A DNA stretch of 64,000 nucleotides, from positions 84,422-148,421 of the forward strand of contig NZ_LSGW01000069.1 in NCBI RefSeq assembly GCF_001643305.1, read 5' to 3'. The first letter of the stretch is position 1. Every line of letters starts with the position of its first letter. The stretch comes from Aeromonas salmonicida subsp. salmonicida (GTDB taxonomy: Bacteria > Pseudomonadota > Gammaproteobacteria > Enterobacterales > Aeromonadaceae). The notes beneath the pieces were generated by a model that searched no databases, had not been told where the DNA came from, and worked only from the letters and a program-made list of their open reading frames with translations. Made by a program: the position numbers and the translations under genes. Of this stretch, positions 16,548 to 24,920 are shown piece by piece.

Positions 16548-17468
16548 ATGGCAGTGCCAAGCAATTCAGGCCTGGAAATCAAACACTTGAGAACCCTGGC
16601 CGCATTGGCCGAGCAAGGGTCGCTGGCCGGCGCGGCGCAGAGCCTGAATCTGACCCAGTCGGCACTCTCCCATCAGCTCAAAGAGCTGGAGACCCGTCTT
16701 GGCCTGGAGCTTTTTCTTCGCAAGAGCCGCCCTCTGGTGCTGACGGCGGCGGGCCAGCAGTTGCTGGCTCTGGCCCGCCAGGTGCTGCCCGCCCTGGCAC
16801 AGACCGAGAAACAGCTGCAGGCCCTGCACAGCGGTGACGCGGGCCGGTTGCACCTGGCGCTGGACTGTCACAGCTGCATTCAGTGGCTGCTGCCGCTCTT
16901 GCCCGATTTTCGTCGCCAGTGGCCCGGGGTGGATCTGGAGGTGGAATCGGTGCCCGGCTTTGATGCAATCAATGCCCTGCTCGGCGGTCAGCTCGACTTG
17001 CTGCTCACCTCGGATGTACAGGCCCGCGGGGATCTCCACTTCGAGCCGCTGTTCGCCTTCGATCTCACCCTGGTGATGGCGCCGGATCACCCTCTATGCC
17101 ACCAGGGCCGGATCACCCCGGAGGATCTCAAGCAGGAGGTGCTGCTGGTCTACCCGGTGGAGCGGGCCCGCATGGACGTGTTCAGCCGCTTCCTGCAACC
17201 GGCCGGGGTCGAGCCCGCCCGCTGCAAGCTGGTGGACAATACCTCCGTCATGCTGCAGATGGCCGCCGCCGGGCTCGGGGTCGCCGCCCTGCCACGCTGG
17301 GCCAGCGAGGAGTTCGTGCGCCAGGGACTGCTTGAGGCCAGGCCACTCGGCAATGGTGTGCGCCGCCACATGTATGGGGCCGTGCGCGCCGCCGACAAGG
17401 ATCAGCCCTGTTTGCAGAGCCTGTTCGAGCGCATTCGCAGCAAGATGGGTGAGCAGAAGGAGGCGTAA
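16548..17468 (+). CDS. metR: LysR-family activator of methionine genes
   Basis: A 306-residue LysR protein resembling E. coli MetR: EIKHLRTLAALAEQGSLAGA then SLNLTQSALSHQLKELETRL in the helix-turn-helix, and the MetR-specific ECHSCIQWL-like block (here DCHSCIQWLLPLLPDF). The coinducer in enterics is homocysteine. A longer frame begins with GTG at 16461, but its first 29 residues translate the tandem repeats. The ATG at 16548 has AAGGAG 7 bases upstream and matches the family start, so it is chosen. Divergent from metE. Confidence 0.93.
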   Translation: MAVPSNSGLEIKHLRTLAALAEQGSLAGAAQSLNLTQSALSHQLKELETRLGLELFLRKSRPLVLTAAGQQLLALARQVLPALAQTEKQLQALHSGDAGRLHLALDCHSCIQWLLPLLPDFRRQWPGVDLEVESVPGFDAINALLGGQLDLLLTSDVQARGDLHFEPLFAFDLTLVMAPDHPLCHQGRITPEDLKQEVLLVYPVERARMDVFSRFLQPAGVEPARCKLVDNTSVMLQMAAAGLGVAALPRWASEEFVRQGLLEARPLGNGVRRHMYGAVRAADKDQPCLQSLFERIRSKMGEQKEA

Positions 17469-17470
17469 AA

Positions 17471-17491
17471 AAGCCGCCCCTGAGGCGGCTT
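17471..17491. terminator. Bidirectional terminator between metR and fhuF-like gene
   Basis: AAGCCGCC-CCTGA-GGCGGCTT; on the minus strand it is followed by a run of T, fitting termination of the leftward reductase gene as well as metR. Confidence 0.85.
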
Positions 17492-17516
17492 GCGATGAGT
17501 CGGGGAGCCAGCACCC

Positions 17517-18281
17517 TCAGGGTTCGTCCTGGCAGTGGGTGGCGCCATGTCGCCTCGGGCAGTTGGCGCAGAGCTCGCCATCGCGGCGCTTGTAGTGCAG
17601 GCAGCAGCGCTGGCGCACATAACCGGGAGACAGCGTATCGGCCGGGATCGATGCCGGACGCCACCCCGCCAGATGCTCGGCTGGCAGGCCACAGGCGGCG
17701 AGCCAGCGCGGCGCATGTTCGCTCACCTCCTCACGGCTGACATGGGTGAAAAAGTCAGGCACCCGCACCAGGGCCGCCAGCAGATCATCGGCCAGCAGCG
17801 GGCGCACGAAACCCGGTCTGAGACGCTGCACCCCGCCCAGCAGCGCGAACAGCGCCTGCCAGTGGGCTTGCAGCCGCTCGCCAGCCACCTTGATCAACAG
17901 ACTGACGTCCCCCTTGATCATGGGGTCGGCCGGCAGGGTAAAACCGGATACCACGCCATCCTGATAGTCCTGCCCCATGCGATCGACGGCGGGGACGGCG
18001 CTCAACCGATAAACAGCCGCCATGGTCAGATAGAGGGATTGCCAGCAAAGCATGCCCCAGCTGCGGGTCAGCCAGTAGGCCGGCCCCGCCTCAGGGTGCG
18101 CCAGCCGCCAGTGATCATATAGCGCCGCCGCCACCTCGGCAGGGGCTGAATGGGGGGGAGCCGCCAGCAGATGAGGCCTGTCCCCCACTCCCGCCAGCCG
18201 CCCCTTGAGCGAAGGAATAACCCCGGCCGCGACGGCAAACAGGGCACCATGATCCGCAAGCGCACTAGCCTGTGTATCCAT
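17517..18281 (-). CDS. FhuF-type siderophore-iron reductase
   Basis: A 254-residue protein with the C-terminal [2Fe-2S] motif of FhuF, CC-X10-C-X2-C (RCCLHYKRRDGELCANC). FhuF reduces ferric siderophores in the cytoplasm to release iron. The rest of the sequence is Trp/Leu-rich and only loosely FhuF-like. The ATG at 18281 has GAGG 8 bases upstream; a TTG two codons earlier is possible. It lies 95 bases downstream of the TonB receptor on the same strand, so uptake and reduction of one siderophore are probably co-expressed. Confidence 0.85.
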   Translation of the reverse strand: MDTQASALADHGALFAVAAGVIPSLKGRLAGVGDRPHLLAAPPHSAPAEVAAALYDHWRLAHPEAGPAYWLTRSWGMLCWQSLYLTMAAVYRLSAVPAVDRMGQDYQDGVVSGFTLPADPMIKGDVSLLIKVAGERLQAHWQALFALLGGVQRLRPGFVRPLLADDLLAALVRVPDFFTHVSREEVSEHAPRWLAACGLPAEHLAGWRPASIPADTLSPGYVRQRCCLHYKRRDGELCANCPRRHGATHCQDEP

Positions 18282-18376
18282 GGTCAATTCCTCAAGTCCA
18301 CCGGCCCCAGTAAACTGGCGATTATCGCTGACTGCCAGTGGTGCAGCGGGCCCCGGGACTGGCCCGGGGCGCAGGG

Positions 18377-20512
18377 TCAGAATACGTATTTGAGTCGCGC
18401 CTCCATATTGCGTTCTGCCCCGAACCAGCAGTTGTTCTGGTCATAGCAGGAGTAGTAGGTCTTGTTAAAGAGGTTGCTGGCACTCACCGAGGCCTCCACC
18501 CCCTTCAGACGCTGGCTGAGTTGGGCCAGATCGTAGGACGCCGCCATGTCCATCAGCAGGTAATCCGGTACCCTGTCCGTGTTGGCTGCATCAAGCTGTG
18601 CCTCCCCCACGTAACGCAGACCCGCCCCCAGCCGTAAACCGTTATCCAGCTGGTAGTTGCTCCAGAGGGATGCCATCTGTTTGGGCACCCAGACCGGGGT
18701 CTTGCCCTGCAGGCTGGTGGTATCGCGGGTGATCTCCATGTCCTGGCGGGTATAACTCAGCGCCAGATCCAGCTGGCTGGTGAGATCGACGCGCCCCTCC
18801 AGCTCGACGCCCCTGGAGACCATCTCGCCGGTCTGCTGCTTGGGCCCATAGACGTTGTCCGGATCCGTCACCAGCGCATTTTGCTTGGTGATGTGGAAGA
18901 CCGAGGCGGTAAAGGTCTTGCTCATGTCCTCGGAAAGATACTTGAGCCCCCCCTCCCACTGATGGCCTGTGGCAGGATCAAAAGCCTTGCCGCTCTTGTC
19001 CGCCCCCGCTACCGGCTCGAAGCTCTCGGCATAGCTCACATAGGGGGAAAAGCCGCCATCCAGCTCATAGAGGGCGCCGAGACGGAAGGAGAGGTTGTCC
19101 TGATCAATCTGGGCCAGGGTGTTGCTCGCCGCTCCCTGATAGAGGGTCTGGCTGTCGGTGTCCATCCGGTAGCTGTCGTAGCGGGCACCGCCTATGGCCA
19201 CCAGCCTGTTCAGTCGCACCTGATCCTGCAGATAGACGCCGGTCTGGGACTGGCGAATGGTCTTGCTGTCCTGATAGTTGAAGGTGAGCGCCCCCGGCAC
19301 TATCTGGCTGTGGTTCGGGTTGAAGATGTCGATGGCGGGGGCGGAATAGTCGAGGGTGTCCCGGTAGAGAATGCGGGCATCCAGATACTGGTAATCGACC
19401 CCGAGCAACAGGTTGTGCCGGGCGCTGCCGGTCATCACCTTGCCTGCCAACTGGTTGTCGATGACAAAGCCTCTGGACTCTTCATCGGTCAGATAGGCAT
19501 TGCGGGCCAGAGTGCGGTGGTCCGCCGCCAGCGCTGCGTTATAGGTGTTCTGCTGGTTGGCAGAGGCGTCCATGTAGCGGGCGTTTTGCAGCAGTTGCCA
19601 GTTGTCGTTGAAGTCGTGGCTCAGCTTGTAGCCAAGCAGGGTCACCTCCCGGCTGTAGTGGTTCCAGTTCTCGTCGCCGAGGAAGCTGTCACTGCCAAGC
19701 TGGCCCAGGGGATTGAACTTGACCGAGCCGCTGGCCGGCACTGTGGTGTAGATGCCCGCTTGCGGATCTTTCTGGTAGTAGAGATTCAGGTTGAGCAGGG
19801 TGCGATCACTCAACTGCCAGTCCAGCGATGGCGCGAACACATAGCGCTCCTCCTGTGAGGTCACCGCCTGCCCCTCCTTCTGGCGGGCCAGTCCCACCAG
19901 CCGATAGGCAAGTTGCTCATTGATGGCGCCCGTGCTGTCGAGGGTCAGCTCCTTGAGGGTGCCGGTGCCCGTCGCCACACTGAGGCTGTGTCTGGCCTCA
20001 CGTTGCGGCCGCTTGGCAATGAGGTTGACCATGCCCCCCGGCGGCATGCTGCCGTAGAGCACCGAGGTCGGCCCCTTGAACACTTCCAGCTGTTCGATGG
20101 CCACCGGATCTATCTGGGGTTGCAGGTTCCAGTCGTTGTATTGCAACAAGAGGCCGTCGTAGAAATTCTGGTAGTTGTCAAAACCACGGATATTGAACAG
20201 GTCCAGCCGGTTGACCGCCCCGCCGCGCAGCTCGGTATTGACGCCGGGCACATAGCGCAGCGCCTCGCTCACCGAGCTCACACCACGCTGCTCCAGGGTC
20301 TCGCCGTCCACCACTGAGATGGCCTGGGGCGTCTCCATGGGGTCGAGCCGGGTCTTGGTCGCCGTGTTGCGATAGGTCTGGCCCAGTACCGTCAGGGTTT
20401 CATCGGCCACCGCGCCTTGCGCATTGGACGTGGGGGCGGCCAGCACAGGGCCGGCCAACAGGGCGGAGATGGTCGCGGCGACCAGGGTCAATGGGGGGTG
20501 AACAAGTTGCAT
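18377..20512 (-). CDS. TonB-dependent siderophore receptor
   Basis: A 711-residue outer-membrane receptor. Residues 1-25 are a signal peptide. A TonB box-like DETLTVLG follows, then the plug domain (ETPQAISVVDGETLEQRG; LFNIRGFDNYQN; EVFKGPTSVLYGSMPPGGMVNLI) and a beta-barrel ending in an aromatic residue (KYVF). The plug resembles FhuE/FpvA/ferrichrome-type receptors, so a hydroxamate or mixed siderophore is likely, but ligand is not assigned. The start at 20512 has GAGG 5 bases upstream and begins the signal peptide; the frame is open to 20605. A Fur-like box lies about 30 bases upstream, and an 8-bp GC hairpin (18350-18370) follows the gene. Confidence 0.92.
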   Translation of the reverse strand: MQLVHPPLTLVAATISALLAGPVLAAPTSNAQGAVADETLTVLGQTYRNTATKTRLDPMETPQAISVVDGETLEQRGVSSVSEALRYVPGVNTELRGGAVNRLDLFNIRGFDNYQNFYDGLLLQYNDWNLQPQIDPVAIEQLEVFKGPTSVLYGSMPPGGMVNLIAKRPQREARHSLSVATGTGTLKELTLDSTGAINEQLAYRLVGLARQKEGQAVTSQEERYVFAPSLDWQLSDRTLLNLNLYYQKDPQAGIYTTVPASGSVKFNPLGQLGSDSFLGDENWNHYSREVTLLGYKLSHDFNDNWQLLQNARYMDASANQQNTYNAALAADHRTLARNAYLTDEESRGFVIDNQLAGKVMTGSARHNLLLGVDYQYLDARILYRDTLDYSAPAIDIFNPNHSQIVPGALTFNYQDSKTIRQSQTGVYLQDQVRLNRLVAIGGARYDSYRMDTDSQTLYQGAASNTLAQIDQDNLSFRLGALYELDGGFSPYVSYAESFEPVAGADKSGKAFDPATGHQWEGGLKYLSEDMSKTFTASVFHITKQNALVTDPDNVYGPKQQTGEMVSRGVELEGRVDLTSQLDLALSYTRQDMEITRDTTSLQGKTPVWVPKQMASLWSNYQLDNGLRLGAGLRYVGEAQLDAANTDRVPDYLLMDMAASYDLAQLSQRLKGVEASVSASNLFNKTYYSCYDQNNCWFGAERNMEARLKYVF

Positions 20513-20542
20513 CTGATCCTCGACTGCTTGGCACAAGTTAAT

Positions 20543-20561
20543 GGTAACAAATCTCATTTGC
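20543..20561 (-). promoter_or_regulatory. Fur-box-like site before the siderophore receptor
   Basis: On the minus strand the 19-mer GCAAATGAGATTTGTTACC matches 12 of 19 positions of the Fur consensus. It sits 31-49 bases upstream of the receptor start in an AT-rich stretch, as expected for iron repression. Confidence 0.55.
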
Positions 20562-20803
20562 ATTTTATTGTGCAAATTTGCTCTCGAATTAACAATTTGG
20601 GGCATGTCGGCAGGAAGAAGGGCAAAAGAGGGACAAGAAAAGCCCCATTCGACGACCTGTTATGTCGATGGAGGAAGACACTGAATTCAAATGGATATCT
20701 TTTCTAAAGGCAGGCTTTAATGAGATGGCAGCCAATGGCGGGGTGCCACTGTGCTTGATACAGGCCGGACGATGGCGCCCTGCCGCTAAACGACTCACTG
20801 GGT

Positions 20804-21715
20804 TCAGCCCAGGCGGGGGGCTATGGGCAACCAGTACTCCATTTGGGCATCGGGTTGCAGACCATCGAAGCCTAAGGCGTAACGCTCCAGCTCGAAACCA
20901 TCCAGCCCCCGATAACCCGAGGCGGGCAGCCAGTGCAGGATAAACCAGTTGAGGGTCTGCCCCAGCTGACTGATGGGGCCGACGTGGGTAAGCACGGCGT
21001 ACTCCTGGGGCGGGATGGCCAGACGAGCCAGCCCGCTCGGCGGCTCTCTCCCCTCCTCTGCCGCCACGCCCGCCCAGTAGGCCAGCTGCTCCCCAGCCCC
21101 TGACACATCCACCACGCCGATCAGATCGCGGGCCCTGTCCAGGCCGCCAGCACTGCGCAAGGCTCGCCAGATGGCGGGCACCGTCTGCTGAAAATCGGGT
21201 GAGCTGGCAAAGAGCCCGCGGATCAGCCCCTTGACCCCCTGCAGCATGAAACCCGGCTGGCTTTCGACCCTTACCTGCACCAGTCGGGGAGTATTGGCAA
21301 GCAGCATAGGCGCTCGCACCAGCGGGGTGCGCAATCCCAGCCGCAGACCCCGTTTGCGATAGGCCAGCGGCGAGCAGCCGAACTGCTGCTTGAAGGCACG
21401 GCTGAAGCTCACCTCGGAACCAAATCCGTAGTTCAGCGCCAGATCCAGCACCCGCTGGCGGCTCGTGAGCAGCGCCTCCGCCGCCAGGCTCAGCTTGAGC
21501 TCGCGCACATAGTGGGCCACCGTCAGCCCTGTCTCGTGCAAGAAGACCCGCTGCAACTGCCAGCGCGACCAGCAGCTCTGCTCGGCCAGCTGCTCCAGCG
21601 ACAAGGGGTGATCCAGATGCCCGTGGATGTAGTCGAGCACCCGCTCGATGCGGGTGAAATGGGCGCTCGCCTGTGGCGCATGGCCAGGGGATGCGAGGGG
21701 GAAGGTCGGTGTCAT
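20804..21715 (-). CDS. AraC-family regulator with GyrI-like effector domain
   Basis: About 303 residues. The N-terminal part has two AraC/XylS helix-turn-helices (LSLEQLAEQSCWSRWQLQRV and VLDLALNYGFGSEVSFSRAF), like MarA/Rob. The C-terminal part is a GyrI-like small-molecule domain (IPPQEYAVLTHVGPISQLGQ, YWLPIAPRLG). The layout matches Rob-type regulators. The start is uncertain: the frame opens at 21844, Met at 21769 is possible, and 21715 is chosen from the usual short lead before the first helix-turn-helix, without a strong ribosome site. It is transcribed away from phbB and toward the receptor; target genes unknown. Confidence 0.82.
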   Translation of the reverse strand: MTPTFPLASPGHAPQASAHFTRIERVLDYIHGHLDHPLSLEQLAEQSCWSRWQLQRVFLHETGLTVAHYVRELKLSLAAEALLTSRQRVLDLALNYGFGSEVSFSRAFKQQFGCSPLAYRKRGLRLGLRTPLVRAPMLLANTPRLVQVRVESQPGFMLQGVKGLIRGLFASSPDFQQTVPAIWRALRSAGGLDRARDLIGVVDVSGAGEQLAYWAGVAAEEGREPPSGLARLAIPPQEYAVLTHVGPISQLGQTLNWFILHWLPASGYRGLDGFELERYALGFDGLQPDAQMEYWLPIAPRLG

Positions 21716-22006
21716 TGGGTGGTCGGGATCGCTGCCAGCAGAGGGGCACGCTCGCCCAAGTGGCCACATTAAACATGGCCGCTGCCCCGGCGGCAAGTGG
21801 TCTGCTGCCACCGGTGAACAGCGCACGTCCTGTTTGTGGCTCAACCCCGCGCGCTCACCTATACCTTCAACGAGGCCGTCAAGCCAGGTTGTCAGACTGT
21901 CACAAAAGTGACGCGTTTCCCTGTCAGATTGTTTGAAAACAAATATATCAATTAGATTTGAAAGCCCATAAAGTCCTCGTTCGAATCTTTATCAGGGAGA
22001 GCCAAG

Positions 22007-22747
22007 ATGAAAAAAATTGCCTTGATCACCGGAGCCCGTGGCGGCATCGGATCCGCCATCACCACTGCCTTGCTGGCTCAGGGGTATCGCATCATCGCCA
22101 CCCACTCCAGCGGCAACAGTGTGGCGGCCCACGACTGGTACGGGGAGCAGGGCTATCGGCCGGATCAGGTGCGGCTGCTGCCGCTGGACGTGGCCGACAC
22201 CGCCATGTGTCGTGAAACCCTGGGCCGCCTGTTGCAAGACGAGGGCCGAGTGGACGTGCTGGTCAACAACGCCGGCATCACCCGGGATGGCGCCTTCAAG
22301 CGCATGGCGCCGGAGCAGTGGTTCGAGGTGATCCACACCAATCTGTGCAGCCTCTACAACGTGACCCAGCCGCTGTTCGACGCCATGTGCGAGCAGCGCG
22401 ATGCCCGCATCATCAACATCTCCTCGGTCAACGGCCAGAAGGGACAGTTTGGTCAGGTCAACTACTCGGCGGCCAAGGCGGGCATGCTGGGCTTTACCAA
22501 GGCGCTGGCGGCAGAGGGGGCCCGCTTCGGGGTCACGGTCAACGCCATCGCCCCCGGTTACACAGCCACCCCCATGGTGGAGGCGATCCGCAGCGATATC
22601 CTCGACAGCATCAAGGCCGACATTCCCATGCGCCGCCTCGCCAAGCCGGAGGAGATCGCCGCCGCAGTGGCCTTTCTCGCGAGCGAAGCGGGCGCCTATA
22701 TCACGGGGGAAACCCTGGCCATCAACGGCGGCCTTTATATGAAATAG
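22007..22747 (+). CDS. phbB: Acetoacetyl-CoA reductase
   Basis: A 246-residue short-chain dehydrogenase reducing acetoacetyl-CoA to 3-hydroxybutyryl-CoA with NADPH. It has the TGARGGIG cofactor loop, NNAGITRD, and the catalytic Ser and YSAAK. The stretches NISSVNGQKGQFGQVNYS and the C-terminal LAINGGLYMK match PhaB/PhbB specifically rather than FabG. GGGAGAG lies upstream. No polyhydroxyalkanoate synthase or thiolase adjoins, so its pathway partners are elsewhere. It shares a divergent promoter region (21716-22006) with the AraC-type gene. Confidence 0.88.
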   Translation: MKKIALITGARGGIGSAITTALLAQGYRIIATHSSGNSVAAHDWYGEQGYRPDQVRLLPLDVADTAMCRETLGRLLQDEGRVDVLVNNAGITRDGAFKRMAPEQWFEVIHTNLCSLYNVTQPLFDAMCEQRDARIINISSVNGQKGQFGQVNYSAAKAGMLGFTKALAAEGARFGVTVNAIAPGYTATPMVEAIRSDILDSIKADIPMRRLAKPEEIAAAVAFLASEAGAYITGETLAINGGLYMK

Positions 22748-22767
22748 CGCCGGGATCAAGGCGAATG

Positions 22768-22797
22768 ACAGAGGGCAGCCAACAGGCTGCCCTCTGT
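22768..22797. terminator. Bidirectional terminator between phbB and the LysR gene
   Basis: Perfect 13-bp stem ACAGAGGGCAGCC / GGCTGCCCTCTGT with an AACA loop between convergent genes. Confidence 0.85.
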
Positions 22798-22832
22798 GTT
22801 TGCAAGTCGGGACGAGATAGTTGCCACCCGGC

Positions 22833-23738
22833 TCAGGGGCGCGCCGGCACGGCCCCCGAGGGCTCGGCGAAGTGGCTGCGCAGGGCCGTGATCACCCGCC
22901 GCACCTTCTCCGGGATCTCCCGCTGCGGGGTGATGGCGTGGATCTCCATGGGCGGCACCCGAAAGCCCGGCAGCAACTCCAGCAGCCGCCCCTGGGCGAG
23001 ATCCTCGGCGATTTCCCCCTCGGGTTGCAACGAGACCCCCTGCCCCGCCAGGGTGAACTGGCGCAGCGGCAGCACGTTGTTGCACACCACTCTGGGCTTG
23101 GGTTTGACCTTGTGACCCTGCCCCTTGTCGTCGAAGAAGGTCAGGCCCCCGCTCAGCATGTCCGCCGCCAGCCAGTCGTGTTCCAGCAGATCTGCCGGAC
23201 TGCGTGGGGTGCCCTTGCGCGCCAGATAGGCGGGTGAGGCACACAGCAGCATACGGGTCTGACCCAGCTTGCGTGCCACCAGGCTGGAGTCGGACAGGGT
23301 ACCGACCCGCAGCGCCACGTCGATTCGCTCGGCGATGAGATCCCGCTTCTCGTCGTCGGCGATGATCTGGATGCACAGGCCGGGATGGGCCTGCAACAGG
23401 GGCGACAAGGCCCGCGCCAGCGGCTGACCCGCCATCCCCACGGGCGCCGTGATCCGCACCTCGCCGAGCAGGCTGTCGCGCACCTCGGAAAGGCGCAGCT
23501 CAGTCTGGTTCAGCGTCTGTTGCAGCGACTGGCACCCCTGCCACACCACTTCCCCCGCCTCGGTCAGATTGAGGCGACGAGCGGAACGGTGCAGCAGGGT
23601 GAGGCCGAGCAGGCTCTCCAGCTGGCTGATATGCTGACTGACGGCGGAGGGGGTCATGCCAAGGGCCTTGGCGGCGCCCGTCATGCTGCCCGCCTCTACC
23701 ACGGCGGCGAAGATGGCGTAACGTCTGAGCTGTTCCAT
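22833..23738 (-). CDS. LysR-family regulator
   Basis: A 301-residue LysR protein with N-terminal helix-turn-helix (RYAIFAAVVEAGSMTGAAKA then LGMTPSAVSQHISQLE) and a periplasmic-binding-type effector domain (RITAPVGMAGQPLARAL, DVALRVGTLSDSSLVARKLG). It is of the large AaeR/DmlR-like group that often controls an adjacent divergent oxidoreductase gene. Here that neighbour is the NAD(P)-binding protein at 23840, across 101 bases holding a 13-bp palindrome. Inducer unknown. Confidence 0.88.
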   Translation of the reverse strand: MEQLRRYAIFAAVVEAGSMTGAAKALGMTPSAVSQHISQLESLLGLTLLHRSARRLNLTEAGEVVWQGCQSLQQTLNQTELRLSEVRDSLLGEVRITAPVGMAGQPLARALSPLLQAHPGLCIQIIADDEKRDLIAERIDVALRVGTLSDSSLVARKLGQTRMLLCASPAYLARKGTPRSPADLLEHDWLAADMLSGGLTFFDDKGQGHKVKPKPRVVCNNVLPLRQFTLAGQGVSLQPEGEIAEDLAQGRLLELLPGFRVPPMEIHAITPQREIPEKVRRVITALRSHFAEPSGAVPARP

Positions 23739-23788
23739 TATTAAATCCAGCTTACAAGTGAATCACTTTTACAGTCGATTATTAAATC
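23737..23788. promoter_or_regulatory. Palindrome flanked by direct repeats, probable LysR operator
   Basis: AAGTGA-A-TCACTT (23756-23768) is flanked by two identical ATTATTAAATC copies (23737-23747 and 23778-23788). The left copy overlaps the LysR start codon. Confidence 0.55.
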
Positions 23789-23839
23789 ACATTTGGCGGA
23801 GTAGGATAGCCCCATTCCAACAGTGAAGGAGAATCACCC

Positions 23840-24478
23840 ATGAAAATTGCCCTGATCGGTGCCAGCGGTTTTGTCGGTACAGCCATCCTCAATGAATCCG
23901 TCAGCCGCGGCCATCACGTCACCGCCATCGTCCGCGATGTCAGCAAAGTCACTGCCCACCCGCAGGTCACCGCCGTGGCGGTAGATGCCCAGAACCCACA
24001 GGCACTGGCCGAGGTGCTCAAGGGGAACGACCGGGTGATCAGCGCCTACAACCCGGGCTGGACCGCACCGGACATCTACGACCAGTACCTCAAAGGAGCT
24101 AAGGCCATAGTCGCGGCGGCCGTGACCGCCCACAGCTGGTTGCTGGTGGTCGGTGGTGCCGGCAGTCTGGAAGTCGCCCCCGGCGTACAGCTGGTGGATA
24201 CCCCGGACTTCCCGGCCGAGTGGAAGCAGGGCGCACTGGCGGCCCGCGACGGTCTCACCGCCCTGCGCCGTGAAACCACCCTCGACTGGCGTTTCGTCTC
24301 CCCGCCCGTGTTCCTCGAGCCCGGCGACAAGCGCGGTAGCTATCACCTCGGTGGCGATCAGGTGCTCTTTAGCGGTGACAAGCCTGCCGGGATCACGGTC
24401 GGCGATCTGGCCGATGGCGTGCTGAACGAGGTGGAAAAACCGGCTCACCTGCGCCAGCGCTTTACTCTGGGCTACTGA
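23840..24478 (+). CDS. NAD(P)-binding Rossmann-fold protein (NAD(P)H-binding/NmrA-like)
   Basis: A 212-residue atypical short-chain dehydrogenase. It begins with the dinucleotide loop GASGFVG and continues with VISAYNPG, VVGGAGSLEV and DWRFVSPPVFLEPG, typical of small YwnB/NmrA-like proteins of the NAD(P)H-binding family. These act as flavin/quinone-related reductases or redox sensors; no specific function is assigned. AAGGAGA precedes the ATG. Divergent from and probably controlled by the LysR protein. Confidence 0.82.
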   Translation: MKIALIGASGFVGTAILNESVSRGHHVTAIVRDVSKVTAHPQVTAVAVDAQNPQALAEVLKGNDRVISAYNPGWTAPDIYDQYLKGAKAIVAAAVTAHSWLLVVGGAGSLEVAPGVQLVDTPDFPAEWKQGALAARDGLTALRRETTLDWRFVSPPVFLEPGDKRGSYHLGGDQVLFSGDKPAGITVGDLADGVLNEVEKPAHLRQRFTLGY

Positions 24479-24501
24479 GTGGGTAACTGAGCACCCTCAC
24501 C

Positions 24502-24576
24502 GATCAGGCCATTGCCTGATCCCTGCTCAAAGCACGAAACAAGAAGGGAGGCATCAGCCTCCCTTCTTGTTTCGTG
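24502..24576. terminator. Two consecutive hairpins after the NAD(P)-binding gene
   Basis: GATCAGGC-CATT-GCCTGATC (24502-24521) is followed by a perfect 20-bp stem with an ATCA loop (24533-24576). The second is an unusually long terminator-like hairpin. Confidence 0.75.
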
Positions 24577-24920
24577 TCTCCGATAGCCCGGCCCACTCCC
24601 GCCAGTGAACGCTATGCCAGCCAGCCGCTTGTTCTCGCAATAGCCGGGGGCCCGCTGTGCTGATGGGGCAGTCGGAACACAGCTCAGTGGACCGCTCAAT
24701 AAACACCCACCCGAACGGGCATCGAATTCTATTTCGATTTTTGTATATAACTAAGAATAATTTGTTGTTTCCGTCTTACAGCACCGAACAGTAGCATCAC
24801 CCTCAATCCAAATGGCGCCATCTTTACCGGTCGGCCCGGTGTATCACCACCGACCCGCGCTGTCATGTTTGCACTGAGTCGTCGGGAAAGCCCCGATACT
24901 CAGAAAATGAGGAGGTGCAC
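24577..24920. other. Intergenic region before the 2OG-Fe(II) oxygenase
   Basis: No gene seen. An AT-rich patch at 24721-24775 has a dyad ATCGAA-N6-TTCGAT (24721-24738) beside TATATAAC, a likely promoter for the oxygenase operon. The rest is featureless. Confidence 0.45.

Noticed and set aside
17471..17491. Possible small RNA between metR and the reductase gene
   Set aside because: The hairpin with T-run fully accounts for the short gap; no promoter is visible.
18881..19858. Long plus-strand open frames antisense to the TonB receptor (also seen opposite metE, sucA, sucB, sdhA and fabB)
   Set aside because: They are shadows of high-GC coding sequence, with repetitive Gly/His/Val-rich translations and no ribosome sites.
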